Assembly (NCBI GenBank): GCA_018713255.1
Contig: DVFL01000035.1
Coordinates: 1 to 64,000 of the forward strand
Source of the DNA: Candidatus Cottocaccamicrobium excrementipullorum
Lineage (GTDB): Bacteria; Bacillota; Clostridia; Lachnospirales; Lachnospiraceae
DNA length: 64,000 bases
Reading direction: 5' to 3'
Shown here: piece after piece, positions 52,093-61,017 of the stretch
Layout of the letters: each line of letters starts with the position of its first letter
How positions within the stretch are numbered: the stretch's first letter is position 1
The notes under the pieces: generated by a model
Databases searched by the model: none
Told to the model about the DNA's origin: nothing
The model's input: only the letters and a program-made list of their open reading frames with translations
Position numbers and translations under genes: made by a program

Positions 52093-52255
52093 GTTACTCT
52101 CTCCTTCGTGTATCTTTGCGCCGCTGTCACAGCGCCCAAGTGCTCATAGTATATCACAGCAGGCGATGAAATGGAATCATGCTTGACAATTCCCCAAAAA
52201 TCAACCAAAATAGATAATAATGGACACGAATAAATTCACGGGGGATAAAACAATC

Positions 52256-53734
52256 ATGAAAATCGGATTTGACAATCAGAAATATCTTTCTCTCCAGTCA
52301 GAGAAAATCAAAGAACGCATCGGCAAGTTCGGAGACAAACTTTACCTGGAATTTGGCGGCAAACTGTTTGACGACTACCATGCTTCCCGGGTGCTTCCGG
52401 GATTTGCGCCGGACAGCAAACTGAGAATGCTTCTCCAGCTGGCGGATCAGGCGGAGCTGGTAATTGCCATCAATGCAGCAGACATTGAGAAAAATAAGGT
52501 ACGCCACGATCTGGGCATTACCTATGATATGGACGTACTTCGGCTGATTCAGGAGTTCCGGGACAAGGGCCTTTATGTGGGAAGCGTAGTGATTACCCAG
52601 TACTCCGGCCAATCCAGTGCAGATCAGTTCCGGATCAAGCTTGAGCATATGGGCATTAAGACATACCGCCACTACGTAATCGAGGGTTACCCTGCCAATG
52701 TTTCCCGGATTGTCAGTGATGAAGGCTATGGGAAAAATGACTATATCGAAACCTCCAGACCTCTCGTCATTGTCACCGCCCCCGGACCAGGAAGCGGAAA
52801 AATGGCCACCTGCCTGTCCCAGCTTTATCATGAAAATAAGCGGGGAATCAAAGCTGGATACGCTAAATTTGAAACCTTTCCAATCTGGAACCTGCCGCTT
52901 AAACACCCGGTCAATATGGCCTATGAAGCTGCGACGGCAGATTTAAACGACGTCAATATGATCGATCCCTTCCACCTGGAGGCTTACGGAGAAACCACCG
53001 TCAATTACAACCGGGATGTGGAGATCTTCCCGGTGCTTAACGCCATTTTCGAGGGGATTTATGGAAAGAGTCCCTACAAATCTCCTACGGATATGGGCGT
53101 AAATATGGCCGGTTTCTGCATTGTAGACGACCAGGTCTGCCGGGACGCTTCTAATCAGGAGATTATCCGCCGGTATTATCAGGCGCTTAACCGGGCGGCC
53201 ACCGATTCCGGTTCTCCAGATGAGGTATATAAAATTGAACTTCTGATGAAAAAAGACAATATTACTCCTTCCATGCGGAAAGTAGTCGGGGTCTGCAACA
53301 CCTTAGCCGCTGCCACCCAGGCTCCCGCCGCTGCCATGGAACTAAACGACGGTCAGATGGTAACCGGAAAAACCAGCGATCTGCTGGGGGCTTCCGCCGC
53401 TCTTTTGTTAAATGCTGTAAAAGAACTGGCGGGTATTCCCCATGAAGTTCATGTAATCGCTCCCTCAGCCATCGAGCCCATTCAGACCTTAAAAACCCAG
53501 TATTTGGGCAGCCACAATCCAAGACTTCACACCGACGAGGTGCTGATTGCCCTGTCTGTCAGCGCCGCCACTGACGAAAATGCGCAAAAGGCTTTAGCCC
53601 AGCTTCCTAAGCTGGAAAACTGCCAGGTGCATACTTCCGTGATGCTGTCTCAGGTGGACATTAATACGTTCAAGAAACTGAAAGTTCAGCTTACCTCCGA
53701 ACCGGTTTATGAACACAAAAAGCTGTATCGATAA
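52256..53734 (+). CDS. DUF1846 domain-containing protein
   Basis: A 492-aa cytosolic protein of the DUF1846 family, matching its usual length. Features visible: MKIGFDNQKYLSLQSEKIKE at the N-terminus, the glycine-rich VTAPGPGSGKMATCLSQLYH (~180-199, a P-loop-like segment), FAPDSKLRMLLQLADQAELV and FPIWNLPLKHPVN. Function is unknown. The start at 52256 follows GGGGGAT; the in-frame ATG at 52220 has no site. A TTGACA at 52183 may be its -35, but no good -10 at the right spacing was seen. Monocistronic. Confidence 0.85.
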   Translation: MKIGFDNQKYLSLQSEKIKERIGKFGDKLYLEFGGKLFDDYHASRVLPGFAPDSKLRMLLQLADQAELVIAINAADIEKNKVRHDLGITYDMDVLRLIQEFRDKGLYVGSVVITQYSGQSSADQFRIKLEHMGIKTYRHYVIEGYPANVSRIVSDEGYGKNDYIETSRPLVIVTAPGPGSGKMATCLSQLYHENKRGIKAGYAKFETFPIWNLPLKHPVNMAYEAATADLNDVNMIDPFHLEAYGETTVNYNRDVEIFPVLNAIFEGIYGKSPYKSPTDMGVNMAGFCIVDDQVCRDASNQEIIRRYYQALNRAATDSGSPDEVYKIELLMKKDNITPSMRKVVGVCNTLAAATQAPAAAMELNDGQMVTGKTSDLLGASAALLLNAVKELAGIPHEVHVIAPSAIEPIQTLKTQYLGSHNPRLHTDEVLIALSVSAATDENAQKALAQLPKLENCQVHTSVMLSQVDINTFKKLKVQLTSEPVYEHKKLYR

Positions 53735-53830
53735 TCTCCATCTGCAAAGCTGTATCGCGCTTTGCCGAGAGCGCAGGCGCAAAATTTATCCCTTGACGGA
53801 TTTTTCGTTTTTGCTGCCCGGTTAAACGTA

Positions 53831-53878
53831 CAGAGCCGGTAACCGCATTATTAATCTGCGTGCTGCCGGCTCTGTATT
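53831..53878. terminator. terminator between convergent DUF1846 and nitroreductase genes
   Basis: AGAGCCGG/CCGGCTCT arms with inner ACCGCA/TGCGT pairing; the T-tract is poor (GTATTTATG). Confidence 0.5.
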
Positions 53879-53903
53879 TATGTGTTTTCTGTTCCGCTTT
53901 TTC

Positions 53904-54488
53904 TCAATGAGAATGGGGCAGGAGCAGAACATCTTCCAGCGCTCTTTTCGGCACATAATGCACCTGATTTTCATCCCGGTAATAGCGCACGTCTCCATCT
54001 TCCTTTATGGGAACCACCACGACTTTTTCCTTTGGCTTTCCTAACGCTAATAAAAGATCCAGGCTATATTTCTCCGGATCGATTCCCAGGATTTCTGCTG
54101 CCTTGCTGCGATTAAATGATCCGATCAAACAACCGCCAAACCCCTTTTCTGCCGCTCCCAGCATCATAGTCTGCGCAGTGATTCCGTCATCCCACTGCTT
54201 GTTCTTTCCCAGCGATAAATCGCAGCAGATAACAATGTAGCCTGACGGCCGCTCTCCCTCCTTTGGCCCCGGCCAATCCGGCAGAGCGCCGGCCCAGCTG
54301 ATGCAAGGAAACAGCTGCTCACACTCTTCTTTCTCATAAACAATACGGTATTTCAGAGCCTGAGAGTTGGCCGTGGAAGCCGTCATTCTGGCCAGATCGA
54401 CTAAATCCATCAGCGTTTCCTTTCCAATTCTCTGGTCCTCATAAAACCGCCGGAATGACCGGCAGCCATAAACAAGATCTTTGAACAT
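53904..54488 (-). CDS. nitroreductase family protein
   Basis: A 194-aa FMN-dependent nitroreductase-fold protein. RSFRRFYEDQRI (~9-20) is the FMN phosphate-binding arginine motif, then TASTANSQALKYRIV (~35-49), and GAAEKGFGGCLIGSFNR (~109-125). Likely an NAD(P)H flavin-linked reductase; substrate unknown. Start 54488 follows AAGGAAGGTG. Monocistronic on the minus strand. Confidence 0.88.
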   Translation of the reverse strand: MFKDLVYGCRSFRRFYEDQRIGKETLMDLVDLARMTASTANSQALKYRIVYEKEECEQLFPCISWAGALPDWPGPKEGERPSGYIVICCDLSLGKNKQWDDGITAQTMMLGAAEKGFGGCLIGSFNRSKAAEILGIDPEKYSLDLLLALGKPKEKVVVVPIKEDGDVRYYRDENQVHYVPKRALEDVLLLPHSH

Positions 54489-54621
54489 AAACACACCTTC
54501 CTTTTTATTTTCCATTATACCCCCTCTCCCAGTCTCTGGCAAGAAAAGCCGGGTATATCCAAGGCCCGCCGCTTTTTATCCGGCAGGCATTCAGGGATTC
54601 CATGTGCGCGCAGCATAGGAC

Positions 54622-56139
54622 TTACTGGTGATAATACTGGAAAAAATCTCCCAGCTTTTCTACCGCCTCTTTCAGCACCTCAATTCTGGGCAGATATACT
54701 ACCCGGAAATGATCTGGCTTTTCCCAGTTAAAACCGCCGCCATGAACTAAAAGGATCTTTTTCTCCCGGAGCAAATCCAGAGCAAACTTCTCATCATCAG
54801 TAATATTGAACTTCTTCACATCCATCTTGGGGAAAATGTAAAAAGCAGCCTTAGGCTTGACTGCGCTGATCCCCGGAATATCATTCAGCGCCTTATAAAT
54901 GTATTCTCTCTGCTCATAAATCCTGCCTCCTGGAACCAGATAACTGGTTACGCTCTGATGACCGCCAAGAGCCGTCTGCACAATAGACTGAGCCGGGACA
55001 TTGGAACAGAGACGCATATTGGAGAGCATTTTAATCCCCTCAATATAATCTTTGGCAATCCGTTTATTTCCGCTGAGAATCATCCAGCCGATGCGGAAGC
55101 CGGCAATCATATGGGATTTAGACAGTCCGCTGTACGTTACGCAAAATACATCTGGTGCAAGGGATGCGATGGAAACATGCTTCTCCCCGTCCATCACCAA
55201 ACGGTCATAAATTTCATCGGAAAAAATGATCAGCTGATGCTCTCGGGCAATCTCTACAATCTCATTAAGAACCTCTTTGGGATATAACGCGCCGGTGGGG
55301 TTGTTGGGATTAATGATTACAATGGCTTTCGTCCGGTCGGTGATCTTCTTTCTGATATCCTCCATATCCGGATACCACTCCGCCTCCTCATCACAGACGT
55401 AATGAACCGCCTTACCTCCCGCCAGGGTAGCGCAGGCCGTCCACAGGGGATAATCCGGAGAGGGGATAAGGATCTCATCTCCATCATTCAAAAGGGCGGA
55501 CATGGACAAATTAATCAGTTCGCTAACCCCGTTTCCCGTATAAATATCTTCCATGGAAACATTAGGAATCTGCTTCAGCTGGGCGTACTGCATAATCGCC
55601 TTTCTGGCAGAAAACAATCCATTAGCCGCCGAGTAGCCCTCACATTCCGTCAGCTGCCGGCTCATATCATAAATCACCTCATCTGGAGTGCGGAATCCAA
55701 AGGGCGCGGGATTCCCAATATTCAGCTTTAAAATCTGCGTTCCTGTTTCCTCCATCCTTGCCGCTTCGTCCACCACCGGACCTCTTACGTCATACAGCAC
55801 ATTATCCAGCTTGGTTGATTTTTTAAACTCTCTCATATTCTTTCCTCCTGATTTTTTCCTCTCCGAACCTTCCTGGTGTTCTCCGCCGCCAAAAGACCTC
55901 TCCTCCTCTCCAACATCAGAGGAGCCGCCTTCCAGCCAGGTTTCTTCTACCTGAAGCGTTCGGGCCAGGAAGCGAAGAATATCCGCTCTGGGCACGTTCT
56001 TTCCGCTGACATATTGGCTGACATGGCTTTTTCCCAGCTTAATCCCCTGCTCTGCGGCTGCCCGGACCAGATCAATCTGCTTAATTCCCTGTCTGTCCAT
56101 GGCCTCTTTCAGTCTCTCTGCAAAGATTTCTTTTTCCAT
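54622..56139 (-). CDS. XRE HTH - class I aminotransferase fusion (internal start at 55836)
   Basis: A 505-aa open frame. Residues ~1-68 are an XRE HTH (RLKEAMDRQGIKQIDLVRAA; KSHVSQYVSGKNVPRADI), 69-101 a low-complexity linker, and 102-505 a complete fold-type I PLP aminotransferase like alanine transaminases (GNPAPFGFRTPDEV; IINPNNPTGALYPKE; PLP Lys in SGLSKSHMIAG; FRIGWM). The linker codons contain AGGAGGAAAGAAT directly before ATG at 55836, so a 404-aa stand-alone aminotransferase starting MREFKKSTKLDNV can be made as well. Start 56139 also has AGGAGG. The promoter carries GTTCAA repeats that the XRE part may bind. Confidence 0.85.
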   Translation of the reverse strand: MEKEIFAERLKEAMDRQGIKQIDLVRAAAEQGIKLGKSHVSQYVSGKNVPRADILRFLARTLQVEETWLEGGSSDVGEEERSFGGGEHQEGSERKKSGGKNMREFKKSTKLDNVLYDVRGPVVDEAARMEETGTQILKLNIGNPAPFGFRTPDEVIYDMSRQLTECEGYSAANGLFSARKAIMQYAQLKQIPNVSMEDIYTGNGVSELINLSMSALLNDGDEILIPSPDYPLWTACATLAGGKAVHYVCDEEAEWYPDMEDIRKKITDRTKAIVIINPNNPTGALYPKEVLNEIVEIAREHQLIIFSDEIYDRLVMDGEKHVSIASLAPDVFCVTYSGLSKSHMIAGFRIGWMILSGNKRIAKDYIEGIKMLSNMRLCSNVPAQSIVQTALGGHQSVTSYLVPGGRIYEQREYIYKALNDIPGISAVKPKAAFYIFPKMDVKKFNITDDEKFALDLLREKKILLVHGGGFNWEKPDHFRVVYLPRIEVLKEAVEKLGDFFQYYHQ

Positions 56140-56187
56140 TTTTTCCTCCTGGCTCTCATCAACTATCCGCCTCATTTAACGCAGCGG

Positions 56188-56305
56188 AACAATGTTCAAA
56201 AGCTACGGAGATTATAGCACAGATTTTTGATAAGTTCAATTTCTTTTTTATTGGTTCAATCTTGTCTCTTGGTTCTCAAAAAGAGTTCAATTTCTTTTTT
56301 GAACT
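56188..56305 (-). promoter_or_regulatory. promoter with GTTCAA operator-like repeats
   Basis: Minus-strand -35 TTGAAC (56234-56239), 17-bp spacer, -10 TATAAT (56211-56216). Related sites around it: GAACAATGTTC palindrome (56188-56198), a 17-nt direct repeat AGTTCAATTTCTTTTTT (56233 and 56284), GGTTCAATC (~56253), and the inverted pair AGTTCAA/TTGAACT at 56284-56305. One copy covers the -35. Confidence 0.6.
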
Positions 56306-56313
56306 GATCGTAT

Positions 56314-56371
56314 AAAAAACACCCCGGGCAGTCTGCAGGGTACAGCATCCCTGCAGACCGCCCAAGGTGTC
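56314..56371 (-). terminator. terminator of ROK gene
   Basis: Long stem ACACC..GGGC.GTCTGCAGGG with its complement, followed on the minus strand by TTTTTTATA; 20 bp past the ROK stop. Confidence 0.8.
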
Positions 56372-56390
56372 TGTTCACACGTTTCTCCAT

Positions 56391-57569
56391 TTATTGCGGC
56401 TTTTCCGCCATCAGCTCTGGAAGACTGCAGGCCAAGGCGGTATACGCCGCCCCAATCATCCCTTCTCTTCCATTTACTGCCGGGGTAATGCAAAGTTCAG
56501 GCCTGGCCCGTTCAGGATCCTCCGCCTTTCCAAGTTCCTCCTGCAGCACATCGAACAGCATGTCTCCGAAATATTCCACGGTTAATCCAGCCAAAACAAA
56601 ATCCTGAATGTCAAGAAGCTGACTTAAATTATTGATCACATAGGCAAGATACTGGCTGACATAGCGTACCACCGTTCTCCGCTTCTCTTCATCACAAGAG
56701 CCAGGGTCCTGGAAATCAAACTGAAATTTCCGCTGAAGCTCGCTCTGACAGATAAATTCCTCCACATATCGTTTTTTCCCGTACTGAAGTCCGTTCTCCG
56801 TCCACCGCGGCACCAGCATCTGTCCTACATTTCCCGCAAAGTAACTGGTTCCATGCCAGATCTTTCCATTGATCACTACGCCGGAGCCAAAGCCTGTTCC
56901 CAGCGACAAGTAAAGAAGGTTGGCATGATGAAAAAGCTTTCTCTGAATCGTCTCTCCCAGAGAGGCGGCGTTCATATCATTTTCCAGATAGAGAGGAATG
57001 TCCTGAAATTTTTTTAGTGCTGGAAAGCTTTCGTAAATCTCCTCAAATTCCTCCTCCTTTTGGCTGTGCCTGATCTTCTGCTTCCTGCAGTCGATGATGC
57101 CGGGAAGAGCAAAACCAATGCCCAAAATCTTGGACCGCCCATAGAGCTGGAGTATATGTTCGATCTCTTCTGCCATCTGGAAGGAAAGGGATTTTTTTTG
57201 CTCTGGCGAAGCTTTTTCTCCTCTCGTGAGAAAGGCCTTTTCTCTCACCAGCACAAAATCCATATTCATTAATCCTATCCGCAGCGCATTTCCCTCAAAA
57301 TAGATTCCTATGGTAAAGAACCCCTGGGGATTCAGGCGCAGAATCTGGCTTTTCCTCCCAAATCCGCTGTCCGAAGCCGCAGTCTTTTCCGGATTTTCCT
57401 GAATCAAATTTTTTCCCAGAAGGAAATCTGTGATTTTAATAACCGTAGGCATACTGATTCCCGTCATTTTGGCAATCTCAGGCCGCGTCAGCTCTTTATT
57501 CTCAAAAAAGAGCGACATTACCCTGGTTCTGTTTTTATTTTTTAAATAAGCCGGAAGATATGCATCCAT
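56391..57569 (-). CDS. ROK family transcriptional regulator
   Basis: A 392-aa ROK repressor. The N-terminal winged HTH (~15-65; LTRPEIAKMTGISMPTVIKI) is followed by a sugar-kinase-like ROK domain (ALPGIIDCRKQ; LYLENDMNAASLGE; LLYLSLGTGFGSGVVINGK). The usual ROK zinc motif (C-x-C-G-x4-C-x-E) after GNVGQML is missing, replaced by VPRWTENGLQYGKKRY, so it probably senses sugar but lacks the zinc site. Start follows AAAGGAG. It is 17 bp downstream of the MFS gene; the palindrome upstream of that gene is a candidate target. Confidence 0.85.
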   Translation of the reverse strand: MDAYLPAYLKNKNRTRVMSLFFENKELTRPEIAKMTGISMPTVIKITDFLLGKNLIQENPEKTAASDSGFGRKSQILRLNPQGFFTIGIYFEGNALRIGLMNMDFVLVREKAFLTRGEKASPEQKKSLSFQMAEEIEHILQLYGRSKILGIGFALPGIIDCRKQKIRHSQKEEEFEEIYESFPALKKFQDIPLYLENDMNAASLGETIQRKLFHHANLLYLSLGTGFGSGVVINGKIWHGTSYFAGNVGQMLVPRWTENGLQYGKKRYVEEFICQSELQRKFQFDFQDPGSCDEEKRRTVVRYVSQYLAYVINNLSQLLDIQDFVLAGLTVEYFGDMLFDVLQEELGKAEDPERARPELCITPAVNGREGMIGAAYTALACSLPELMAEKPQ

Positions 57570-57586
57570 TTTATTCTCCTTTAACG

Positions 57587-58789
57587 TTAATGAAAATCCG
57601 CCGCAGGATATTCCTTCTGCCTGCTCAGTTCTTTCTGCTGGATCATGTTATAGCTTATCACAAAAATTCCCACTGCAGCGAAAGCCGCCGCTCCCACAAA
57701 CTGGAGCATGGCCGGAACTCCAAACAGATCACTTAAATGACCGATCACCACGCCGCCGATTCCCCGGGAGAGAATGGTACTGATCATGTTGTTCAGACTT
57801 TGCCCCGTCGCTCTTAACTCCTTCGGCACATTTTGATTGATAAAGGTTACTATACAGAAATTCAAAGTTACAAAACAAAATCCATGGGTCAGATTAATGC
57901 AGACAGCGGCTGCCGGCTCCCGGACCATGCTCAGTAAAATCCATCTGACCCCTGTAACTGCCGCCGAGATCATGATCATTCGTTTGTATCCGAACCGCTC
58001 CGTCAGCCTGCCGGCAATCAGCCAGAACGGGATTTCTGACGCAGCAGTGGCAAACATAAGAATGCCAACGCTTCCGCTGTCTCCGCCAATAGAAGTAAAA
58101 TACAAGGGATAATAAGAATAATATACCGTGGTGCCCAACGAAAAAACAAAGTTCATAAAAATGAAACAGAATATTTTTTTGCTGCTGATTAATCCTCTCC
58201 AGGATGTTTTTTCTTTCTTCCGGCGATATCCCTGAACATCCGGCACCAGCTGCATCGCCAAAATGGACAGCAGAAACAGAATGCTGATCATCACAAACAT
58301 TCTTTCATACCGGTCCTCCATAATCTGGCCGGAGACAAGAACACCTATGGCGTAGCCTATGGTGCCTCCTACCCGAATATGTCCAAAGTTAAATCTGCCT
58401 CCCCGTTTCTCCAGATTCTCCAACGATAAATTGTCAATTAAAGGAGGAATGGGGTGATACACCAGGCAGAACAAGCAGTTAATTACCAGCAGCCACCAAT
58501 AATTTAAACTGCAGTAAAATCCTAAAATCGATATCATTCCAATCAGGAGCATCACCACAATCACTTTATTCTTGCTTTTTGCCCGATCGCTGACATTTCC
58601 CCAAAAGGGCTGGGCCAGAAGAACCAGGATGGTGGAAGCAGAAGTAAAGGTTCCCATCTGTGTCTGGTTGTATCCAGCATCCTGAAGATACAAATTCAGA
58701 TAAGTTCCGAAAATTGCCTGCGCTGCATAAAACCCTAAATAGGGCAGCAGAATGTTAACAGGAAATTTCTCTCTCGCCGTTGTATTCAT
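57587..58789 (-). CDS. MFS transporter
   Basis: A 400-aa major facilitator with 12 predicted helices in two bundles. Signature-like loops are WGNVSDRAKSKNK after helix 2 and GRLTERFGYKRM after helix 8. The N-terminal PYLGFYAAQAIFGTYLNLYL resembles sugar/nucleoside:proton symporters. The start has only a weak ribosome site (AAAGGCAG). Co-transcribed with the ROK regulator, so a carbohydrate substrate is likely; unproven. Confidence 0.85.
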   Translation of the reverse strand: MNTTAREKFPVNILLPYLGFYAAQAIFGTYLNLYLQDAGYNQTQMGTFTSASTILVLLAQPFWGNVSDRAKSKNKVIVVMLLIGMISILGFYCSLNYWWLLVINCLFCLVYHPIPPLIDNLSLENLEKRGGRFNFGHIRVGGTIGYAIGVLVSGQIMEDRYERMFVMISILFLLSILAMQLVPDVQGYRRKKEKTSWRGLISSKKIFCFIFMNFVFSLGTTVYYSYYPLYFTSIGGDSGSVGILMFATAASEIPFWLIAGRLTERFGYKRMIMISAAVTGVRWILLSMVREPAAAVCINLTHGFCFVTLNFCIVTFINQNVPKELRATGQSLNNMISTILSRGIGGVVIGHLSDLFGVPAMLQFVGAAAFAAVGIFVISYNMIQQKELSRQKEYPAADFH

Positions 58790-58818
58790 CGTGGTTCATC
58801 TGCCTTTCCGCCAAATAA

Positions 58819-58835
58819 TTAATAAACTTTATTAA
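58819..58835. promoter_or_regulatory. 17-bp palindrome upstream of MFS-ROK operon
   Basis: TTAATAAA-C-TTTATTAA, a perfect 8-bp-arm palindrome 30 bp before the MFS start. It is a good candidate for the ROK operator. It lies immediately before the bilS stop codon. Confidence 0.6.
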
Positions 58836-58836
58836 G

Positions 58837-59394
58837 TTATTTGACTATAGCACTTTCTTTCTTCTGTGTCAAGATAAAACGCTCAGCCGCCTGAAACAGC
58901 CCTTCCATATCCTGATCATCTGGATGAGACAAAGCCTGGTCAAAATTCCGAATCAGCATCTCCATACGCTCTGGGTCTTTTTCCTTCATCATCTCATAAC
59001 GTCTGCGAACGCTTTCCGGCATTTTCCCCTGGCACATAAAGCTTCCTCGGCAGATATTCGTCTCCTCCAGGTGCTCCTTTACCCGAGACAAAATCCGCGA
59101 AAAATACTCCTGACTTTCTCCAAAGCCTGCTGTGCCAAAAAGAAACACCTGTTTCCCGTGAAGACGTTCCAGAAAAGCGGCGGTTTTCTCATCGCAGTCT
59201 CCCTTGTCCGTCCAGAATCCTGCAAACCACAGCTCTCCTTCTTCCAGCATATGCTCGTCCGCCCCTTCCGGCTCTCCAAAATAAATGCAGGACATTCCCT
59301 CAGGCCGGCAGATTCTTGCCAGCTCTTCCTTCAATCCTTCTGCCAATTTTCGTGTATTCCCGGTTTGACTGCTGTATACAATTCCGTATTTCAT
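58837..59394 (-). CDS. bilS: flavodoxin-like protein, BilS candidate
   Basis: A 185-aa flavodoxin-fold protein. The FMN phosphate loop is YSSQTGNTRKLAE (residues ~7-19) and FGTAGFGESQEYFS (~90-103) forms the second flavin-binding region. In gut clostridia a flavodoxin-like gene (bilS) is encoded beside bilirubin reductase bilR and is proposed to pass electrons to it. Order, strand and size fit that operon. Start 59394 follows TAGGAG; an upstream in-frame extension runs back to bilR and lacks a site. It lies 43 bp after bilR. Confidence 0.82.
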   Translation of the reverse strand: MKYGIVYSSQTGNTRKLAEGLKEELARICRPEGMSCIYFGEPEGADEHMLEEGELWFAGFWTDKGDCDEKTAAFLERLHGKQVFLFGTAGFGESQEYFSRILSRVKEHLEETNICRGSFMCQGKMPESVRRRYEMMKEKDPERMEMLIRNFDQALSHPDDQDMEGLFQAAERFILTQKKESAIVK

Positions 59395-59437
59395 AACCTT
59401 TCTCCTATTCTCCAAAATTTTCAATGTGATCACACGT

Positions 59438-60550
59438 TCAGCTGTTCCTGTGATCATAGATACAATGCACTCCTCGATGGGCCTGAATCCCCCCCAGGCA
59501 CTCCCGGTTGCACCGGACACAGCGGTGTATCTTGTCTTTTTCACCAGATTTAACTTTCTGCGGCCAATCTGAATCAGCGATCAGCTGACGGCTCATAGCA
59601 GCGCACTGAATCCTTCCTGATGCCAGCTGTTCCTCGATAAAATCCGGATTTGTCAGTCCGCCGACACCGGTTATGGGGAGATTGGTAAACCGCCGCACCT
59701 GATCACAAATCGGGAGGAAGCACCCTTCTCCGCTGAAGGCCTGATGAGACGCCGGCGGAATAGTATCGGTCAGATGGGAATGATTCGCCAACGTCACATG
59801 ATAACTATTCACCCCTGCTTCTTCAAGCAAAGGGAGAAAAATCGGCAGCTCTTCTTCCAGAATTCCTGCTTTTCCATAATCCGGATTTTCCAGGCGTACT
59901 GCCAGCTTATAATCAATAGACACCTCCGGAAGGGCCTTCCGCACTGACTTTACCGCCTCTGCTGCAAATCTGGCTCGGTTTTCCGGCGTTCCTCCATAGC
60001 AGTCTTTCCGCTGATTAAACAGAGCAGAAGAAAAGCTTCCGGCCATCCGGTCTCCGTGAATCTGAACCATATCAAAACCTGCCGCCACAGCCAGCCGCGC
60101 CGCCTGCCCAAAGGATGAGGTAATTTCCCGAACCTTCCATTCCGGCATTTCATTAATTAGGGCGGAAATCTGCTCATTCAGCAGAACACGAAGCTCGTCA
60201 GATGAAATCTTCTTCGTCAGCACCCCAGGAATATATTTCAGCATTCCTTTAAGATTGCTGTCCGACTGGTGAAGCTGGGCACAGATTCTGCAGTCATAAC
60301 GGTGGGCAATCTGGCAGAGTTCCTGATAAAAAGCAAATCCCTTCTTTCGATACAACGATTTCCCAAAAAGAGTGTGTTTCAGTACCGGCACATCCCCAAT
60401 TATGATCATTCCGCAGCCGCCTGCTGCAATTTTCCTTATTTTTTCCTTGTACTCATCATCCTTAAGCCCCATACTGGTGGGCGCAAAAATAATGCGGTTT
60501 TTCAGACTGGTTTTTCCCAAGGTCACCGGGCTGAACATTGTCTCATACAT
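59438..60550 (-). CDS. bilR: bilirubin reductase BilR candidate (old yellow enzyme family)
   Basis: A 370-aa OYE-family enzyme. The FMN TIM barrel starts MYETMFSPVTLGKTSLKNRI. Where most OYE proteins have an H-x2-H or H-x2-N pair, this one reads IHGDRMAG, with His165, Gly166, Asp167 and Arg168: the HGDR motif that distinguishes bilirubin reductases. NQRKDCYGGTPENRARF follows. A C-terminal cysteine set C344-x2-C347-x3-C351-x11-C363 is an iron-sulfur-cluster motif as in 2,4-dienoyl-CoA reductases, but the FAD/NADH domain of those is absent, fitting use of a separate flavodoxin. It would reduce bilirubin toward urobilinogen. Start overlaps bilQ by 8 bp and follows AAGGAGG. Confidence 0.85.
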   Translation of the reverse strand: MYETMFSPVTLGKTSLKNRIIFAPTSMGLKDDEYKEKIRKIAAGGCGMIIIGDVPVLKHTLFGKSLYRKKGFAFYQELCQIAHRYDCRICAQLHQSDSNLKGMLKYIPGVLTKKISSDELRVLLNEQISALINEMPEWKVREITSSFGQAARLAVAAGFDMVQIHGDRMAGSFSSALFNQRKDCYGGTPENRARFAAEAVKSVRKALPEVSIDYKLAVRLENPDYGKAGILEEELPIFLPLLEEAGVNSYHVTLANHSHLTDTIPPASHQAFSGEGCFLPICDQVRRFTNLPITGVGGLTNPDFIEEQLASGRIQCAAMSRQLIADSDWPQKVKSGEKDKIHRCVRCNRECLGGIQAHRGVHCIYDHRNS

Positions 60551-60998
60551 GGCAATTTCCTCCTTCCTTTTCTGTCCTTTCCATTATGTTCAATTCTTTC
60601 ATGGTTTTTTCCAGCAATTTCATCAAAGTTTCTTTCTCCTCCAACGTTAATCCGCCTAAAGCCTTCTGGTCCCACATGGAAAATAATTTCCTGCAAAGCA
60701 AGAACGCTTCCTCTCCCTGCTCTGTCAGATACAAGCTGCGGCTTCTTCTGTCTTCCGGCTTCTGTTCCTGCAGCAAAAATCCCCCCTGCTCCAGCCTGCC
60801 AATGGATCGAGCCGTATGACCCGCGTCCATAGACAAGGCTTTCGCAAGCTGTCCTGGAGTGCATCCCGGATGTTTCCCCAGATAAAGAAGAAAATATAAA
60901 AGTCCCGGAGACAATCCAATCTGCGAAAGCTGACTGCTGGTATACTCCAGAAATTCCTTCCGCAAACATAAAATATAAGATGCAAAAGATGAAAGCAT
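60543..60998 (-). CDS. bilQ: MarR family regulator, BilQ candidate
   Basis: A 151-aa MarR regulator with winged HTH: PGCTPGQLAKALSMDAGHTARS (~43-64) and wing QEQKPEDRRSRSLYLTEQGE (~76-95), flanked by dimerisation helices. It is the first gene of the bilQRS-like operon and overlaps bilR by 8 bp. Start 60998 follows GGAGGGAG. Its promoter holds two identical-type palindromes overlapping the -35 and the start region, the arrangement of an autorepressed MarR operon relieved by ligand. Confidence 0.85.
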   Translation of the reverse strand: MLSSFASYILCLRKEFLEYTSSQLSQIGLSPGLLYFLLYLGKHPGCTPGQLAKALSMDAGHTARSIGRLEQGGFLLQEQKPEDRRSRSLYLTEQGEEAFLLCRKLFSMWDQKALGGLTLEEKETLMKLLEKTMKELNIMERTEKEGGNCHV

Positions 60999-61017
60999 CT
61001 CTCTCCCTCCTTATTAT

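Noticed and set aside
58837-59544. longer N-terminus for the flavodoxin (235 aa)
   Set aside because: The extension overlaps the end of bilR and has no ribosome site, while the start at 59394 has TAGGAG and begins at the flavodoxin fold.
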